Below are positions 34,527 to 44,346 of a stretch of 64,000 nt of DNA, one piece after another. The stretch is from CAYWYR01 sp964462685 (lineage in GTDB: Bacteria > Bacteroidota > Ignavibacteria > Kapaibacteriales > UBA2268): NCBI GenBank assembly GCA_964462685.1, contig CAYWYR010000014.1:23634-87633 (forward strand), given 5' to 3'. The stretch's first letter is position 1, and each line of letters starts with the position of its first letter. The position numbers and the translations under genes were made by a program. The notes beneath the pieces were generated by a model. That model was not told where the DNA came from and made no database searches. It saw only the letters and a program-made list of their open reading frames with translations.

Positions 34527-35429
34527 ATGAGTGTATTGGTCAACAAAGACTCCAGAGTGCTTGTACAAGGTATCACAGGTGGTGAAGGAACTTTCCATTC
34601 TAGCCAGATGATAGAGTATGGTACTAATATCGTTGCTGGGGTTACTCCAGGCAAGGGCGGTACCGATTATTCAGGAAAGGGCGAAGGAGCTTTCTCCAGA
34701 CCTGTACCTGTTTTCAACACAGTGAAAGAAGCCGTTAAAGAAACACAGGCAAATGTATCGATTATCTTCGTACCGCCCCCGTTCGCAGCTGACGCAATTC
34801 TTGAGTCTATTGATGCGGATATGCCGCTTATTATCTGTATCACAGAAGGCATCCCCGTCAAAGATATGATAACGGTAAAAGCAGCCCTCGATCAATCAAA
34901 TTCTAGATTGATCGGCCCTAACTGCCCAGGTATCATAACTCCGGGCGAAGCTAAAATAGGTATCATGCCTGGTTTCATACACTCCAAAGGGAAAGTTGGT
35001 GTAGTTAGCCGTTCTGGTACCCTGACTTATGAGGCTGTTAAACAAATTACTGATGAAGGCCTCGGCCAGACTACATGTATAGGTATCGGTGGTGACCCAA
35101 TAATCGGCACTCAGTTCTTGGACGCTATCAAACTCTTCAACGAAGATCCTGAGACAGAAGCTATCGTAATGATAGGTGAGATAGGTGGTAATGCCGAGGA
35201 TATAGCTTCAGCTTACATCAAAGATAATGTAAAAAAACCTGTCGTTGGTTTCATAGCTGGGCGTACAGCCCCTCCAGGCCGTAGAATGGGCCACGCTGGT
35301 GCAATAGTTTCCGGCGGGCAAGGTGGTGCGGACGATAAAATGGAAAATATGCGCAAAGCTGGTATCCACGTTGTAGATACCCCGGGTATCATTGGCGAAA
35401 CAGTGAAAAATGCATTACAGAATAATTAA
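34527..35429 (+). CDS. sucD: Succinate--CoA ligase (ADP-forming) subunit alpha
   Basis: 300 aa. N-terminal Rossmann CoA-binding domain (VLVQGITGGEGTFHS, TPGKGGTDYSG) and ligase domain with the phosphorylated His256 in RMGHAGAIVSGG. It makes succinate and ATP from succinyl-CoA in the TCA cycle with SucC. sucC is not adjacent, which is common in the Bacteroidota. It precedes ndk by 31 bases, so nucleoside triphosphates formed by the ligase are next to the kinase that exchanges them. Confidence 0.96.
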   Translation: MSVLVNKDSRVLVQGITGGEGTFHSSQMIEYGTNIVAGVTPGKGGTDYSGKGEGAFSRPVPVFNTVKEAVKETQANVSIIFVPPPFAADAILESIDADMPLIICITEGIPVKDMITVKAALDQSNSRLIGPNCPGIITPGEAKIGIMPGFIHSKGKVGVVSRSGTLTYEAVKQITDEGLGQTTCIGIGGDPIIGTQFLDAIKLFNEDPETEAIVMIGEIGGNAEDIASAYIKDNVKKPVVGFIAGRTAPPGRRMGHAGAIVSGGQGGADDKMENMRKAGIHVVDTPGIIGETVKNALQNN

Positions 35430-35460
35430 TAATATCAAACTCTAAAAACTAAGAGAAAAA

Positions 35461-35889
35461 ATGTCAAACCTAACTTATGGTATGATAAAGCCGGACGCAG
35501 TTGGTAACGGTGTTGCCGGTGAAATAATCGCTAAAACGCAGAAAGAAGGATTCGAAGTACTTGGAATGAAAATGACAAGACTGACTGAATCTGAAGCTAA
35601 GAAGTTCTACGAGGTTCACAAAGAAAGACCTTTCTATAATGATCTCGTATCTTATATGACTTCAGGCCCTATAGTAGCAATGGCTCTCAAAAAAGACAAT
35701 GCTGTTTCAGCTTGGAGAGAGTTTATCGGTGCTACCAATCCTGAGGACGCCGCTGAAGGAACTATCCGTAAGCAGTACGGTAAGAATATCGAGAACAACG
35801 CCGTTCACGGATCTGATTCAGATGACAACGCGAACAGAGAGATCGGCTTTTTCTTTACCGAAGGTGAGCTAGCAAATATCAGCGGTTGA
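35461..35889 (+). CDS. ndk: Nucleoside diphosphate kinase
   Basis: 142 aa. Conserved segments: YGMIKPDAVGNG, RPFYNDLVSYMTSGPIVAM, and the phosphorylated His116 in NAVHGSDSDDNA. It balances NTP pools by phosphate transfer. Probably co-transcribed with sucD; a strong terminator follows. Confidence 0.97.
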   Translation: MSNLTYGMIKPDAVGNGVAGEIIAKTQKEGFEVLGMKMTRLTESEAKKFYEVHKERPFYNDLVSYMTSGPIVAMALKKDNAVSAWREFIGATNPEDAAEGTIRKQYGKNIENNAVHGSDSDDNANREIGFFFTEGELANISG

Positions 35890-35916
35890 TATACCATCTC
35901 AATGTTACAGTATTAC

Positions 35917-35950
35917 AAAGCCGGCTTCTGATGAATGCCGGCTTTTTTTT
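35917..35950 (+). terminator. Rho-independent terminator after ndk
   Basis: aaagccggc / gccggcttt stem with an 11-base loop and eight T in a row. Confidence 0.9.
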
Positions 35951-35980
35951 ATCCACACATTATAATTTTCAATATCAGAC

Positions 35981-36529
35981 TTGGGCAATATAGAAAAATT
36001 CCAAACCCTATCAACCGTACTTATTTCCGAGAATCCATATTGGAAATACAAAATCGATGAATATATCTTGCCAGATGAATCTGTAGGGAAATATTACTAT
36101 TGCGATGCAAGGGGGTCCGTACTTGTTATCCCACAACATAAGGATGGGAAGATTAGTATCTGCGATCAATACAGATACCTATTAGGAAGCAGGGTTAAGG
36201 AATTATGCGGCGGTGCTATCGAAGTAGGACAGACACCAGAAGAGGCTGCGTATACTGAACTCAGACAGGAATTAGGACTGATTGGAAAAGATTTTAAAGT
36301 GATCGGTAAATTTAATCCGTATAAGGGTGTGACAAATGAGGTATGTTATGTGTTATTCTGTTTAGTTGAAGCCGAGACCTATACTGATCCTGAACAATCA
36401 GAAGAAATCGATCGTATTGATGTTGAACAAAGCGAGCTTTATTCAGCTATCTGCGAGTCTGAGGTACATGATGGTATGTCTTTAGCAGCAGTTCAGTTAT
36501 TTTCAAGATTTATAAATAAACAAATATGA
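35981..36529 (+). CDS. NUDIX-fold hydrolase with altered Nudix box
   Basis: 182 aa, TTG start. The fold resembles ADP-ribose/GDP-mannose pyrophosphatases (VLVIPQHKDGKISICDQYRYL). The Nudix box reads GAIEVGQTPEEAAYTELRQELGL. Against the consensus G-x5-E-x7-R-E-U-x-E-E-x-G-U, the first Glu is Gln, the Arg is Thr and one of the paired Glu is Gln. Two of the metal-binding Glu remain. It may have weak or different activity. Its stop overlaps the ATG of the next gene (ATGA). Confidence 0.82.
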   Translation: MGNIEKFQTLSTVLISENPYWKYKIDEYILPDESVGKYYYCDARGSVLVIPQHKDGKISICDQYRYLLGSRVKELCGGAIEVGQTPEEAAYTELRQELGLIGKDFKVIGKFNPYKGVTNEVCYVLFCLVEAETYTDPEQSEEIDRIDVEQSELYSAICESEVHDGMSLAAVQLFSRFINKQI

Positions 36530-37494
36530 TAACAAAATTACTATTTTCGATTCTTACACTGTTTCTTTTCCTTAATTCACAGCAGTTGACTTCACAGACA
36601 GGTGAAGAATTAATGTATAGATTAAGAGCGAAACTACCTGTCTCTATTTTGAATAAATATAGGTTCACGGAGACCCAGAAAGTCAATACCGCACTTATTA
36701 TTGGAGAAAACGAAGAGCTTTACCCTTTTGAAAGGGACCTGAAAATAGATTATTCCTATAGGGCCACATCTGAGCTAGATGACGGTTTCAAAGAAGTTGA
36801 TATAAAAGTTGACAGTGTAAGATACAGTTTTGATTCTGAGAAAGATAAGATAATCTATAACAGTTTTGATTGGAGAAACGCTATACCGCCTGTGCAAAAC
36901 AAAGACTACCAGCGATACGGACTTACGCTCCAATACGATTACGATTTTATCTATTCACCTTATAGTGAAGTATCAAAAGTAGTAAGTCCTAACTACGAGA
37001 AGAACAAGGATGTTTTTACCAATACGAAAGTCTTCGATGAAACTTCTATGAAGCTTCTGAAAGAATATTATACTGATAAAATGGTTGCTTTTATATTTGA
37101 CCCTTACAAGAATATACTCCCTGATAATGATGTGACACTTGAAGATACATGGTCCCCTGAAGTGAATATAGAAATGGGCGGATACTGGCTGGAAATGAAC
37201 CCAGAGTTCAAAATAGAAAGCTATGATAGGTCTGGGTTTTTGATAGAGGCAAGGTTGGATTCTATTCCTGTTGGCCAGGATCAGATATTCATGGTCAATA
37301 TCGGGGATTTCGGTAGAGTGGAAAAGTCAGAGATCAGTGGCATAATAAGTGCCTTCTTTACAACTCAAGGTGTAATGGAGTCAGTTGTAATAAACATAGA
37401 TGCTGTTATTGAAGGCGACACGGGCGGCCGAGACTTCAGACAAGAGCAGAACGCGGTTTACAGCTGGGAGCTTTTGGGCTCATATCAATTCTGA
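36526..37494 (+). CDS. Exported hypothetical protein
   Basis: 322 aa with signal peptide LLFSILTLFLFLNSQQLTSQ. The mature protein is beta-rich and acidic: repeated short strands with Tyr and Asp (KIDYSYRATSELDDGFKEVDIKV), a helical part (MKLLKEYYTDKMVAFIFDPY), and a C-terminus ending in YSWELLGSYQF. Coupled to the NUDIX gene by a four-base overlap. No family recognised. Confidence 0.65.
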   Translation: MITKLLFSILTLFLFLNSQQLTSQTGEELMYRLRAKLPVSILNKYRFTETQKVNTALIIGENEELYPFERDLKIDYSYRATSELDDGFKEVDIKVDSVRYSFDSEKDKIIYNSFDWRNAIPPVQNKDYQRYGLTLQYDYDFIYSPYSEVSKVVSPNYEKNKDVFTNTKVFDETSMKLLKEYYTDKMVAFIFDPYKNILPDNDVTLEDTWSPEVNIEMGGYWLEMNPEFKIESYDRSGFLIEARLDSIPVGQDQIFMVNIGDFGRVEKSEISGIISAFFTTQGVMESVVINIDAVIEGDTGGRDFRQEQNAVYSWELLGSYQF

Positions 37495-37662
37495 TATGTG
37501 ACATATCGAGTTCGCTGCCGTGATTATTCATGGATATTGCTATTATAGGTAACTATTTTAAGCTTATAGGCTATTGAATTTTTTTAATATGAGTGTTATT
37601 CATAAATTGTGGAATAAATTACACATCTCTAAAATTCCCATTTGAATTAACTCTCTATTGAA

Positions 37663-39924
37663 TTGAAAGACAGACTTAAAGCGCTAACACAGCCGTCAGA
37701 CCTTTTTCTTATAGTACTGGTTGTTGTCGGTATAATAATGTTGATATATTCTGATACGGCTGCTTTGCAGGTTATAGGTATCTGTATATCCATACTTGGT
37801 ATCGTATCAGCTATAGTAATAGCAAATCAAAGAATAAATTCAGTTGTTGATCCTAGTTTGCTCAAGCTTCAAAAGGAAAAGCAGAAATATAGCGTTACCC
37901 GAAAAGACACGCCTAAAGCTCGTATCAAGGTGATCGAAAACTTTGATGAGAGAATCAGCAGTGACGATCTGAAATATGGCATGCCTGATTTGGCTGACAA
38001 AACGGAGGGTTTCAAAGTTGTCGGCAAATCTTCAGTTACCTCTACCGATGATGCTGCTAAAGGTATCGTCAACGATGTATCTAAAGCCAATAGCTCACCT
38101 TCAAGCACTGCGGGCAGCGAGTCACAACCGCGTGCAAAAGCCGATCATAGAGCTATCCCCAAAGATTACCAAGACCTTGAAAGCGAGATTTTATCCGAGG
38201 GTTTCAGAGTTGTGGGGAAAAATTCCGGAAAAAGTAGTTCTAAAACCAATTCCTCAGTAAACAATACTAAAGAAAACCATTCGGTTCCGGGTAATGAGGT
38301 GCCCATCTTTGATATAGAACCTAAAGTACCACCTAAGGATAAAGCAATACCTGACCAAAAGGGAGAAAGTAACTCAAATGTATCTCCGAGTAATGAAATT
38401 TCTATGCCCCAGGGTAATTTGGATGATTTCAATTGGAACGCTTTGATCGACGAAGAAATCTTCCCTAGCAACCACCCTAAAAAAGAACTTGATTTTTTTG
38501 TGCAGAGAATTCTGCGCACAACCCTTGCCACCAGCGAATGCCATACAGTATCTTTCGTACTGTATGATTCCGAAAAAAATCTGATGAAGATAGAGTCTCT
38601 GGTCTCCGATTCACCCAACTCCATTGTCAACGCAAAGAGAATAGCTATAGGTAGTGATATACTTAGCACTATCGTCACAAGTGCTAAACCGACAATTATA
38701 AGCTCTATCGCCGAAGGAAGCGCAAATGATCTTATACCTTACTATAACAGGAATATACCTATCAGATCATTTATCGGTATTCCTATTACGTACTCTGGTA
38801 CTGTAGTAGGGGTGTTGAGCCTTGATTCTAAGGAAGAAAAAGCTTTCAATGAACTGACGGCTACTTATCTGGGCCATACTTCCAAACTCCTGAGCGGCTT
38901 ACTGCAAAGCTATAGCGAGAAATTCGACTTGAAACAGATGGCCGAATCATATACGGCTATCAATAATTTCAGACTGCTTTCATCTGATTCCAACGTAGGC
39001 ATGAAAGAGATTTCGCATTCACTTTCAACCACCATAAACAATAGCTTAGAACCTCAGAATATCGGGATAGTCTTATTTGATCATGAATTAAACCACTGGA
39101 AGATCAACAATTATCTTTCAGTGGATGACAAGTCTTATGATGGCATAGCTATCAGTGAGGCTTCGCCTCTCAGCGGTTCGATAGAAAACGGGGAATTGCA
39201 AGTCTTGTATAAGCAGGCCAAGATTGTGCTCAACGAATCTCAAGATCTACAGTTTTCAAGAGCCAATGATGTATTTATAGTACCCATTAGAACGGAGAGT
39301 TCCATCTTCGGGTGTTTCTTTATATCTGTTCCTCCCCGCCAGAGTTACGGGCCAAAGGCATTGCAGATGATGGAAGTGTTAGCAGAGTATTCCGCAATAG
39401 CGATTGAGAAAATCTATCTGTCAAAGATAATTCGGGATAATGCATTCTATAACTCAGTAACAGGGCTTCTTAATAAAAAGGCCTTCCTTGATAGGTTGGA
39501 ATCAGAATCACGAAGAGCAAAAGACTTTGAGTACGATTCATCCTTGTTGATACTGAAAGTCGATCATTATGAAGCTTATAGTTCTGATGTGAGTATTGAT
39601 CACGCGATCGCTGAATTCGTGAGCCATATCATATCTACCAATGTAAGGGGATATGACTTCGTCGGTAATTTTGATGATGTGTTCTTCGTATCCACGGTAA
39701 GGACAGGTGCCGAGAACGCTCGTATCTGGAGTGAGAAAATCAAGAACAATATAGCTACAGAAACGCTTCAGATAAAAGATAAAGAGTATAATGTCACAGT
39801 TTCGATAGGTATTCTCCAATACGGTAGTAGCTATATCGCAGAACCTGAGGATATGATAAAATACGGGTTAGGGCTAATGGAACAGTACAACAGTCAATCC
39901 AATTCAGTAGCTTTGTATTCGTAA
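37663..39924 (+). CDS. Membrane protein with two GAF domains and a degenerate GGDEF domain
   Basis: 753 aa, TTG start. Two N-terminal membrane segments (about 13-30 and 34-49), a long disordered Ser/Asp-rich linker to about 260, GAF 1 (about 270-420: IPIRSFIGIPITYSGTVVGVLSLDS), GAF 2 (about 430-590: FIVPIRTESSIFGCFFIS) and a GGDEF-fold domain (about 600-750: NSVTGLLNKKAFLDRLESE, then VTVSIGIL). The catalytic loop is VGNFDDVFFV instead of GG(D/E)EF, so it should not make cyclic di-GMP but might bind a nucleotide. A sensory scaffold is likely; an HD-GYP-like gene lies at 17112. Confidence 0.82.
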   Translation: MKDRLKALTQPSDLFLIVLVVVGIIMLIYSDTAALQVIGICISILGIVSAIVIANQRINSVVDPSLLKLQKEKQKYSVTRKDTPKARIKVIENFDERISSDDLKYGMPDLADKTEGFKVVGKSSVTSTDDAAKGIVNDVSKANSSPSSTAGSESQPRAKADHRAIPKDYQDLESEILSEGFRVVGKNSGKSSSKTNSSVNNTKENHSVPGNEVPIFDIEPKVPPKDKAIPDQKGESNSNVSPSNEISMPQGNLDDFNWNALIDEEIFPSNHPKKELDFFVQRILRTTLATSECHTVSFVLYDSEKNLMKIESLVSDSPNSIVNAKRIAIGSDILSTIVTSAKPTIISSIAEGSANDLIPYYNRNIPIRSFIGIPITYSGTVVGVLSLDSKEEKAFNELTATYLGHTSKLLSGLLQSYSEKFDLKQMAESYTAINNFRLLSSDSNVGMKEISHSLSTTINNSLEPQNIGIVLFDHELNHWKINNYLSVDDKSYDGIAISEASPLSGSIENGELQVLYKQAKIVLNESQDLQFSRANDVFIVPIRTESSIFGCFFISVPPRQSYGPKALQMMEVLAEYSAIAIEKIYLSKIIRDNAFYNSVTGLLNKKAFLDRLESESRRAKDFEYDSSLLILKVDHYEAYSSDVSIDHAIAEFVSHIISTNVRGYDFVGNFDDVFFVSTVRTGAENARIWSEKIKNNIATETLQIKDKEYNVTVSIGILQYGSSYIAEPEDMIKYGLGLMEQYNSQSNSVALYS

Positions 39925-39954
39925 TTACTCTTACATAATAATCATAGGCAGATA

Positions 39955-42099
39955 ATCATCGGATATATAAAGAAGGCTATCAAAGCCCTGGAAGAAAACG
40001 GGGCAGCAATGAGGCTGAACGAGCTGGCTAAAGAGCTGGAGCTGAGTTCGGATACCCCAGAATACCAGCAACTAAAGTCCGATCTGGATGATTTGGTAGA
40101 ACAGAAAAAAATCACCAAGTCCACCCGAAGGCGATATGCTCTTCCTGATCAAAAACCAGATGAACCCAAAAAGCTACAGGGTATATTCCAACACGAGTAT
40201 AATATCAGCTTTTTCTATCCCGATGATGACTCTAAGAAAATAAGAGTAAAATTCGCCGATACCCATACCGCACTCCATGGTGATAAGGTAGCCGTTAAAA
40301 TACAGGGCTCAGGCAAAAAAGCTACTGCCAAAGTTATCGAGGTTATCCAAAGAGCAAAGCATAAAATGATCGGCCATATAGAAAGTGACGGTTTAGACTA
40401 TTACTTTGTATCCGACGATAATCATTATCATATTGATTTTTTAGTCAAAGGCGCTGACCTTGATGAAATTCTGCCTTTACAGAAAGTAACAGTAGAATTC
40501 ATCAGATGGGAAGATATAAGATACAATCCAGAAGTTGTGCTTTCTGGTGTTTATTCTGATGAAGACAAAATCAGATCGCTTTTTGAAGATGTGATGAACG
40601 AATTCAATCTCAAAGCATCTTTCCCTAGTGAAGTACAAGCGGATGCCGATTTGAAAGGAACGCCGGAAGGGCCTGTCGATAAGCCAGAGCGAATGGATAT
40701 CAGAGATCTTGACGTCATAACTATTGATCCCGCAGATGCCAGAGACTTTGATGACGCACTGAGCCTGGAAACTTTAGAAAACGGGAATTTTAGGGTAGGT
40801 ATCCATATAGCAGATGTATCTACTTATATCCCGGAAAACTCAAAGCTTGATATCGAAGCGCGCAAAAGGGGTAATTCGGTTTACCTTGTCGATAAGGTAG
40901 TTCCCATGCTGCCTGAACACATTTCCAATATAGTCTGCTCCCTTAACCCACATGTGGATAGAAACGCTTTCTCGGTATTCGTAGAGCTCACTAAACTCTG
41001 CAGGATCGTGGATTATGAGATATCTGAGACACTTATCAACAGTAAAAGAAGATTTTCCTATGAAGAGGCACAGGAAGTTCTTGATTCTGGAGAAGGAGAT
41101 TTTGCCGATACCTTGGCAAGCCTTAATAATCTTGCCATGAAGATGCGCAAGAAAAGATTTAAGACCGGTGGTATTGAGTTTGAAACAACTGAAACACGGT
41201 ACAGAACCGATGAAAACGGATACCCTGCATTAGCCGAATTAAAATCCCCTACAGCGAGCACTAAACTCATCGAAGAGTTCATGCTTTTGGCAAATAGGGT
41301 TGTAGCTAAATTTGTTGATGACATTTCAAAAAAACGAAAGGCTAAAAATACTTACCCTTACCTCTTTAGGATACACGAGCAACCTGAACCTGAGATGCTC
41401 AGGACAAACCTTGAGTTCGTAACTAGAATAGGCGGCGAGAAACACGATAAGAAAAATATTTCTTCGGCTGAGATCAACAGGATACTCAGGTCATTTGAAG
41501 GCAGGCCTGAAAAATCGATTGTAAACGCTATTCTTATCAGATCAATGCCTAAAGCCGTGTACTCCCAGATTAATATGGGGCATTATGGCTTGGGTTTCAA
41601 AGATTACTCACACTTTACATCCCCGATCAGAAGGTATCCGGATCTGATTATCCATAGACTGATCAAAGAGTATCTGAAGGAAGCACCCGACTCAGGACGT
41701 GTAGCTTACTTGAAAAAGCTTGTCAAAGAAGTAGGTGCACACTGTTCGGCAACTGAAAGAACAGCGATGGAGGCAGAAAGAGCTTCTAAAAAAGTAGCAG
41801 GGGCGATACTTGCCTATGATAATATGAATCGTGAGTTTGGCGGCACTGTTACAGGAGTAATGCAGTTCGGTATTTTCGTGCAGCTGGATACACTGCTTTG
41901 CGAAGGGCTAATCCATATCAGAGAGCTGAAGGATGATTATTATACCTACGATGAGAACAACTTCATGCTCAGGGGCAAGAAGAAAAAGAACAGATTCAGA
42001 ATAGGAGATAGGTTGAACGCCCGTATAACGCGTGTAGTACTTGCAAAAAGGCAAATAGATCTGGCCTTTATAGGTCGGATTGAAGATGTAAACGAATAA
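39955..42099 (+). CDS. rnr: Ribonuclease R (RNB-family exoribonuclease)
   Basis: Full RNase R plan: N-terminal winged helix, two cold-shock domains, catalytic RNB domain with the four-Asp motif IDPADARDFDDALSLE, RKRGNSVYLVDKVVPMLPEHISN, and a C-terminal S1 domain (GTVTGVMQFGIFVQL). The first ATG (40009) cuts the winged helix. The open frame above it encodes IIGYIKKAIKALEENG, its expected first helix, yet no ATG, GTG or TTG exists between the previous gene's TAA (39922) and 40009. ATC 39955, six bases after AGG, is my choice (714 aa); ATA 39952 is as possible. It degrades structured RNA 3' to 5'. Operon with ribE and fumC. Confidence 0.93.
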   Translation: MIGYIKKAIKALEENGAAMRLNELAKELELSSDTPEYQQLKSDLDDLVEQKKITKSTRRRYALPDQKPDEPKKLQGIFQHEYNISFFYPDDDSKKIRVKFADTHTALHGDKVAVKIQGSGKKATAKVIEVIQRAKHKMIGHIESDGLDYYFVSDDNHYHIDFLVKGADLDEILPLQKVTVEFIRWEDIRYNPEVVLSGVYSDEDKIRSLFEDVMNEFNLKASFPSEVQADADLKGTPEGPVDKPERMDIRDLDVITIDPADARDFDDALSLETLENGNFRVGIHIADVSTYIPENSKLDIEARKRGNSVYLVDKVVPMLPEHISNIVCSLNPHVDRNAFSVFVELTKLCRIVDYEISETLINSKRRFSYEEAQEVLDSGEGDFADTLASLNNLAMKMRKKRFKTGGIEFETTETRYRTDENGYPALAELKSPTASTKLIEEFMLLANRVVAKFVDDISKKRKAKNTYPYLFRIHEQPEPEMLRTNLEFVTRIGGEKHDKKNISSAEINRILRSFEGRPEKSIVNAILIRSMPKAVYSQINMGHYGLGFKDYSHFTSPIRRYPDLIIHRLIKEYLKEAPDSGRVAYLKKLVKEVGAHCSATERTAMEAERASKKVAGAILAYDNMNREFGGTVTGVMQFGIFVQLDTLLCEGLIHIRELKDDYYTYDENNFMLRGKKKKNRFRIGDRLNARITRVVLAKRQIDLAFIGRIEDVNE

Positions 42100-42116
42100 T
42101 AATACAGAGAAACGAC

Positions 42117-42728
42117 TTGTTTACAGGACTAATTGAGGAAATAGGCAGTGTAGATGAAGCTACTATTAAAAACGGCTCACTGCATTTGAAGATTTCCTGC
42201 GATAAAATACTTGAAGATGTCTATACTGATGCTTCGATTGCCGTTAACGGCTGCTGCTTGACAGTAACCGGGTTTACCGATCAGACTTTCTCGGCTACCG
42301 CTATTGAGGAAACTCTCAGAAAGACCAATCTCGAGAATCTTACCAAGGGTAGTAAGGTTAATCTGGAACGGGCTATGAAGCAGAGCGATAGGTTAGGAGG
42401 GCACATAGTACAAGGCCATGTGGATACTAAAACGGAGCTGGTGAAAATTGAACCAGAAGGCACAGGCGTATCCCTTACCTACAATCTGCCCCCAGAGGGC
42501 GATATGCTTGTGGTCGAGATGGGCTCGATAACTATTGACGGCATCAGCCTTACAGTCGCAGGTAGAGAAAAAAACACTTTCCGGGTAGCTATCATCCCAC
42601 ATACTTGGAAAAACACAAATCTATCAGATAGCAAAACCGGCCATATATCAAACATAGAATTTGATATGACCGGTAAATATATAAGTAGAATGATACAGCC
42701 GTATCTAAATAAATTATCAGAAAGGTAA
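42117..42728 (+). CDS. ribE: Riboflavin synthase, alpha subunit
   Basis: 203 aa, TTG start giving MFTGLIEEIG, the invariant beginning. Two lumazine-binding repeats: GCCLTVTGF / ERAMKQSDRLGGHIVQGHVD and GISLTVAGREKNTF / IPHTWKNTNLS. It dismutates two 6,7-dimethyl-8-ribityllumazine molecules into riboflavin. Seventeen bases after rnr, one base before fumC. No FMN riboswitch is visible since it sits inside an operon. Confidence 0.96.
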   Translation: MFTGLIEEIGSVDEATIKNGSLHLKISCDKILEDVYTDASIAVNGCCLTVTGFTDQTFSATAIEETLRKTNLENLTKGSKVNLERAMKQSDRLGGHIVQGHVDTKTELVKIEPEGTGVSLTYNLPPEGDMLVVEMGSITIDGISLTVAGREKNTFRVAIIPHTWKNTNLSDSKTGHISNIEFDMTGKYISRMIQPYLNKLSER

Positions 42729-42729
42729 T

Positions 42730-44127
42730 ATGCAAGACTATAGAATAGAACGCGATTCGATGGGTGAGATAAAAGTACCTAACGAGATGTACTATGGCGC
42801 TCAGGCCGCCCGCTCGCTCAATAATTTTGCCATCGGTGTCGAGAAAATGCCTCGGGAGCTGATCAGGGCTATCGGGATACTAAAAAAAGGTGCTGCCAAA
42901 GCAAACGAGAAACTGGGGGTACTGGAAAGTGATAAAGCGGAATTGATATATAAGGCGGCCGATGAGGTTATTTCCGGAAAGCTTGATACACATTTCCCTT
43001 TATCGGTTTGGCAGACAGGATCTGGCACACAGACCAACATGAACAGTAATGAGGTGATCTCTAATAGAGCCATAGAGATAGCCGGCGGAAAATTAGGAAG
43101 TAAAGATCCTATACACCCTAACGATGATGTAAATAAGTCTCAGTCCTCCAATGATACATTCCCGACCGCTATGCATATTGCCGCTGGGGAACAGCTCAAT
43201 AATTACCTGCTCCCTAAACTGAAAGAATTAAGAGACACACTTGCCGAGAAAAGTGAGAAATTCAGCGAGGTGATAAAGATAGGGCGAACACACCTGCAGG
43301 ATGCGGTACCTCTTACCCTGGGTCAGGAATTTTCAGCATACGTCAGGCAGCTTGATCTTGCAAAAGATAGAATTGAAGCTGTATTGCCTGGCCTATATGA
43401 ACTTGCCCTCGGTGGTACGGCTGTAGGTACTGGGCTCAACTCCCACCCTGACTTCGCTAAAACCTCCGCTGAGTTCATTGCCAAAGAAACAGGTTTGCCT
43501 TTTGTAACCGCAGTAAATAAATTCGAAGCATTAGCGGCTCATGATGCTATAGTATTTGCACACGGCGCTATTAAAACCCTAGCAGGCTCTTTGATGAAGA
43601 TAGCCAATGACGTTAGATGGTTGGCATCGGGCCCACGGTGCGGTTTAGGGGAGATCACTATTCCCGAGAACGAACCCGGTAGCTCTATTATGCCTGGTAA
43701 GGTGAACCCCACACAATCTGAAGCTATGACCATGGTAGTGGCACAGGTTATGGGCAATGACGCAGCTATCAACTTTGCTGGTAGCCAGGGTAACTTCGAG
43801 CTTAATGTTTATAAGCCTGTTATGATTTATAATTTTTTGCAAAGCGTAAGGCTGTTAGCTGATACAATGACTATGTTCAACGAGCATTGTGCGGGAGGGA
43901 TAGAGCCTAACAGAGAAAAGATCAATCACTATCTAGAAAACTCTCTGATGCTGGTAACAGCACTCAATCCCCATATAGGGTATGATAACGCAGCAAAAAT
44001 TGCGAAGCACGCACATAAAACAGGCGGTACGTTGAAAGGTGCTGCCACGGAGCTAGGAATACTTACCGAAGATCAGTTTGACGAGTTTGTAATACCAAAA
44101 AACATGACATCGCCAAACCTAAAATAG
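42730..44127 (+). CDS. fumC: Fumarate hydratase class II
   Basis: 465 aa. Superfamily motifs: SGTQTNMNSNEVISNRA, GRTHLQDAVPLTLGQE, and the signature GSSIMPGKVNPTQSE (about 317-331) with the catalytic Ser loop. It interconverts fumarate and malate in the TCA cycle; the iron-free class is oxygen-tolerant. Last gene of the rnr-ribE-fumC run. Confidence 0.96.
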   Translation: MQDYRIERDSMGEIKVPNEMYYGAQAARSLNNFAIGVEKMPRELIRAIGILKKGAAKANEKLGVLESDKAELIYKAADEVISGKLDTHFPLSVWQTGSGTQTNMNSNEVISNRAIEIAGGKLGSKDPIHPNDDVNKSQSSNDTFPTAMHIAAGEQLNNYLLPKLKELRDTLAEKSEKFSEVIKIGRTHLQDAVPLTLGQEFSAYVRQLDLAKDRIEAVLPGLYELALGGTAVGTGLNSHPDFAKTSAEFIAKETGLPFVTAVNKFEALAAHDAIVFAHGAIKTLAGSLMKIANDVRWLASGPRCGLGEITIPENEPGSSIMPGKVNPTQSEAMTMVVAQVMGNDAAINFAGSQGNFELNVYKPVMIYNFLQSVRLLADTMTMFNEHCAGGIEPNREKINHYLENSLMLVTALNPHIGYDNAAKIAKHAHKTGGTLKGAATELGILTEDQFDEFVIPKNMTSPNLK

Positions 44128-44149
44128 CCGATTGTGGATAACCCTTATG

Positions 44150-44180
44150 AAAGCCTGCTACAAACCAGCGGGCTTTATTT
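44150..44180 (+). terminator. Terminator after fumC
   Basis: aaagcctgct pairs with agcgggcttt (one G-T) around a 7-base loop, followed by ATTTTAT. Confidence 0.75.
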
Positions 44181-44346
44181 TATACGATCAGTATAGTTTC
44201 AAAAATAGTACAATTACAAATAAAATGTTCTTTTATAAAATATAATTTAATTAATGTCGTTTGTGTATATGTAAGTCGTGATGATTAGAACTTTAATAAT
44301 AACAGCGACGTATTAAATTGTATAACAAATTCTGGAAGTGAAACAG

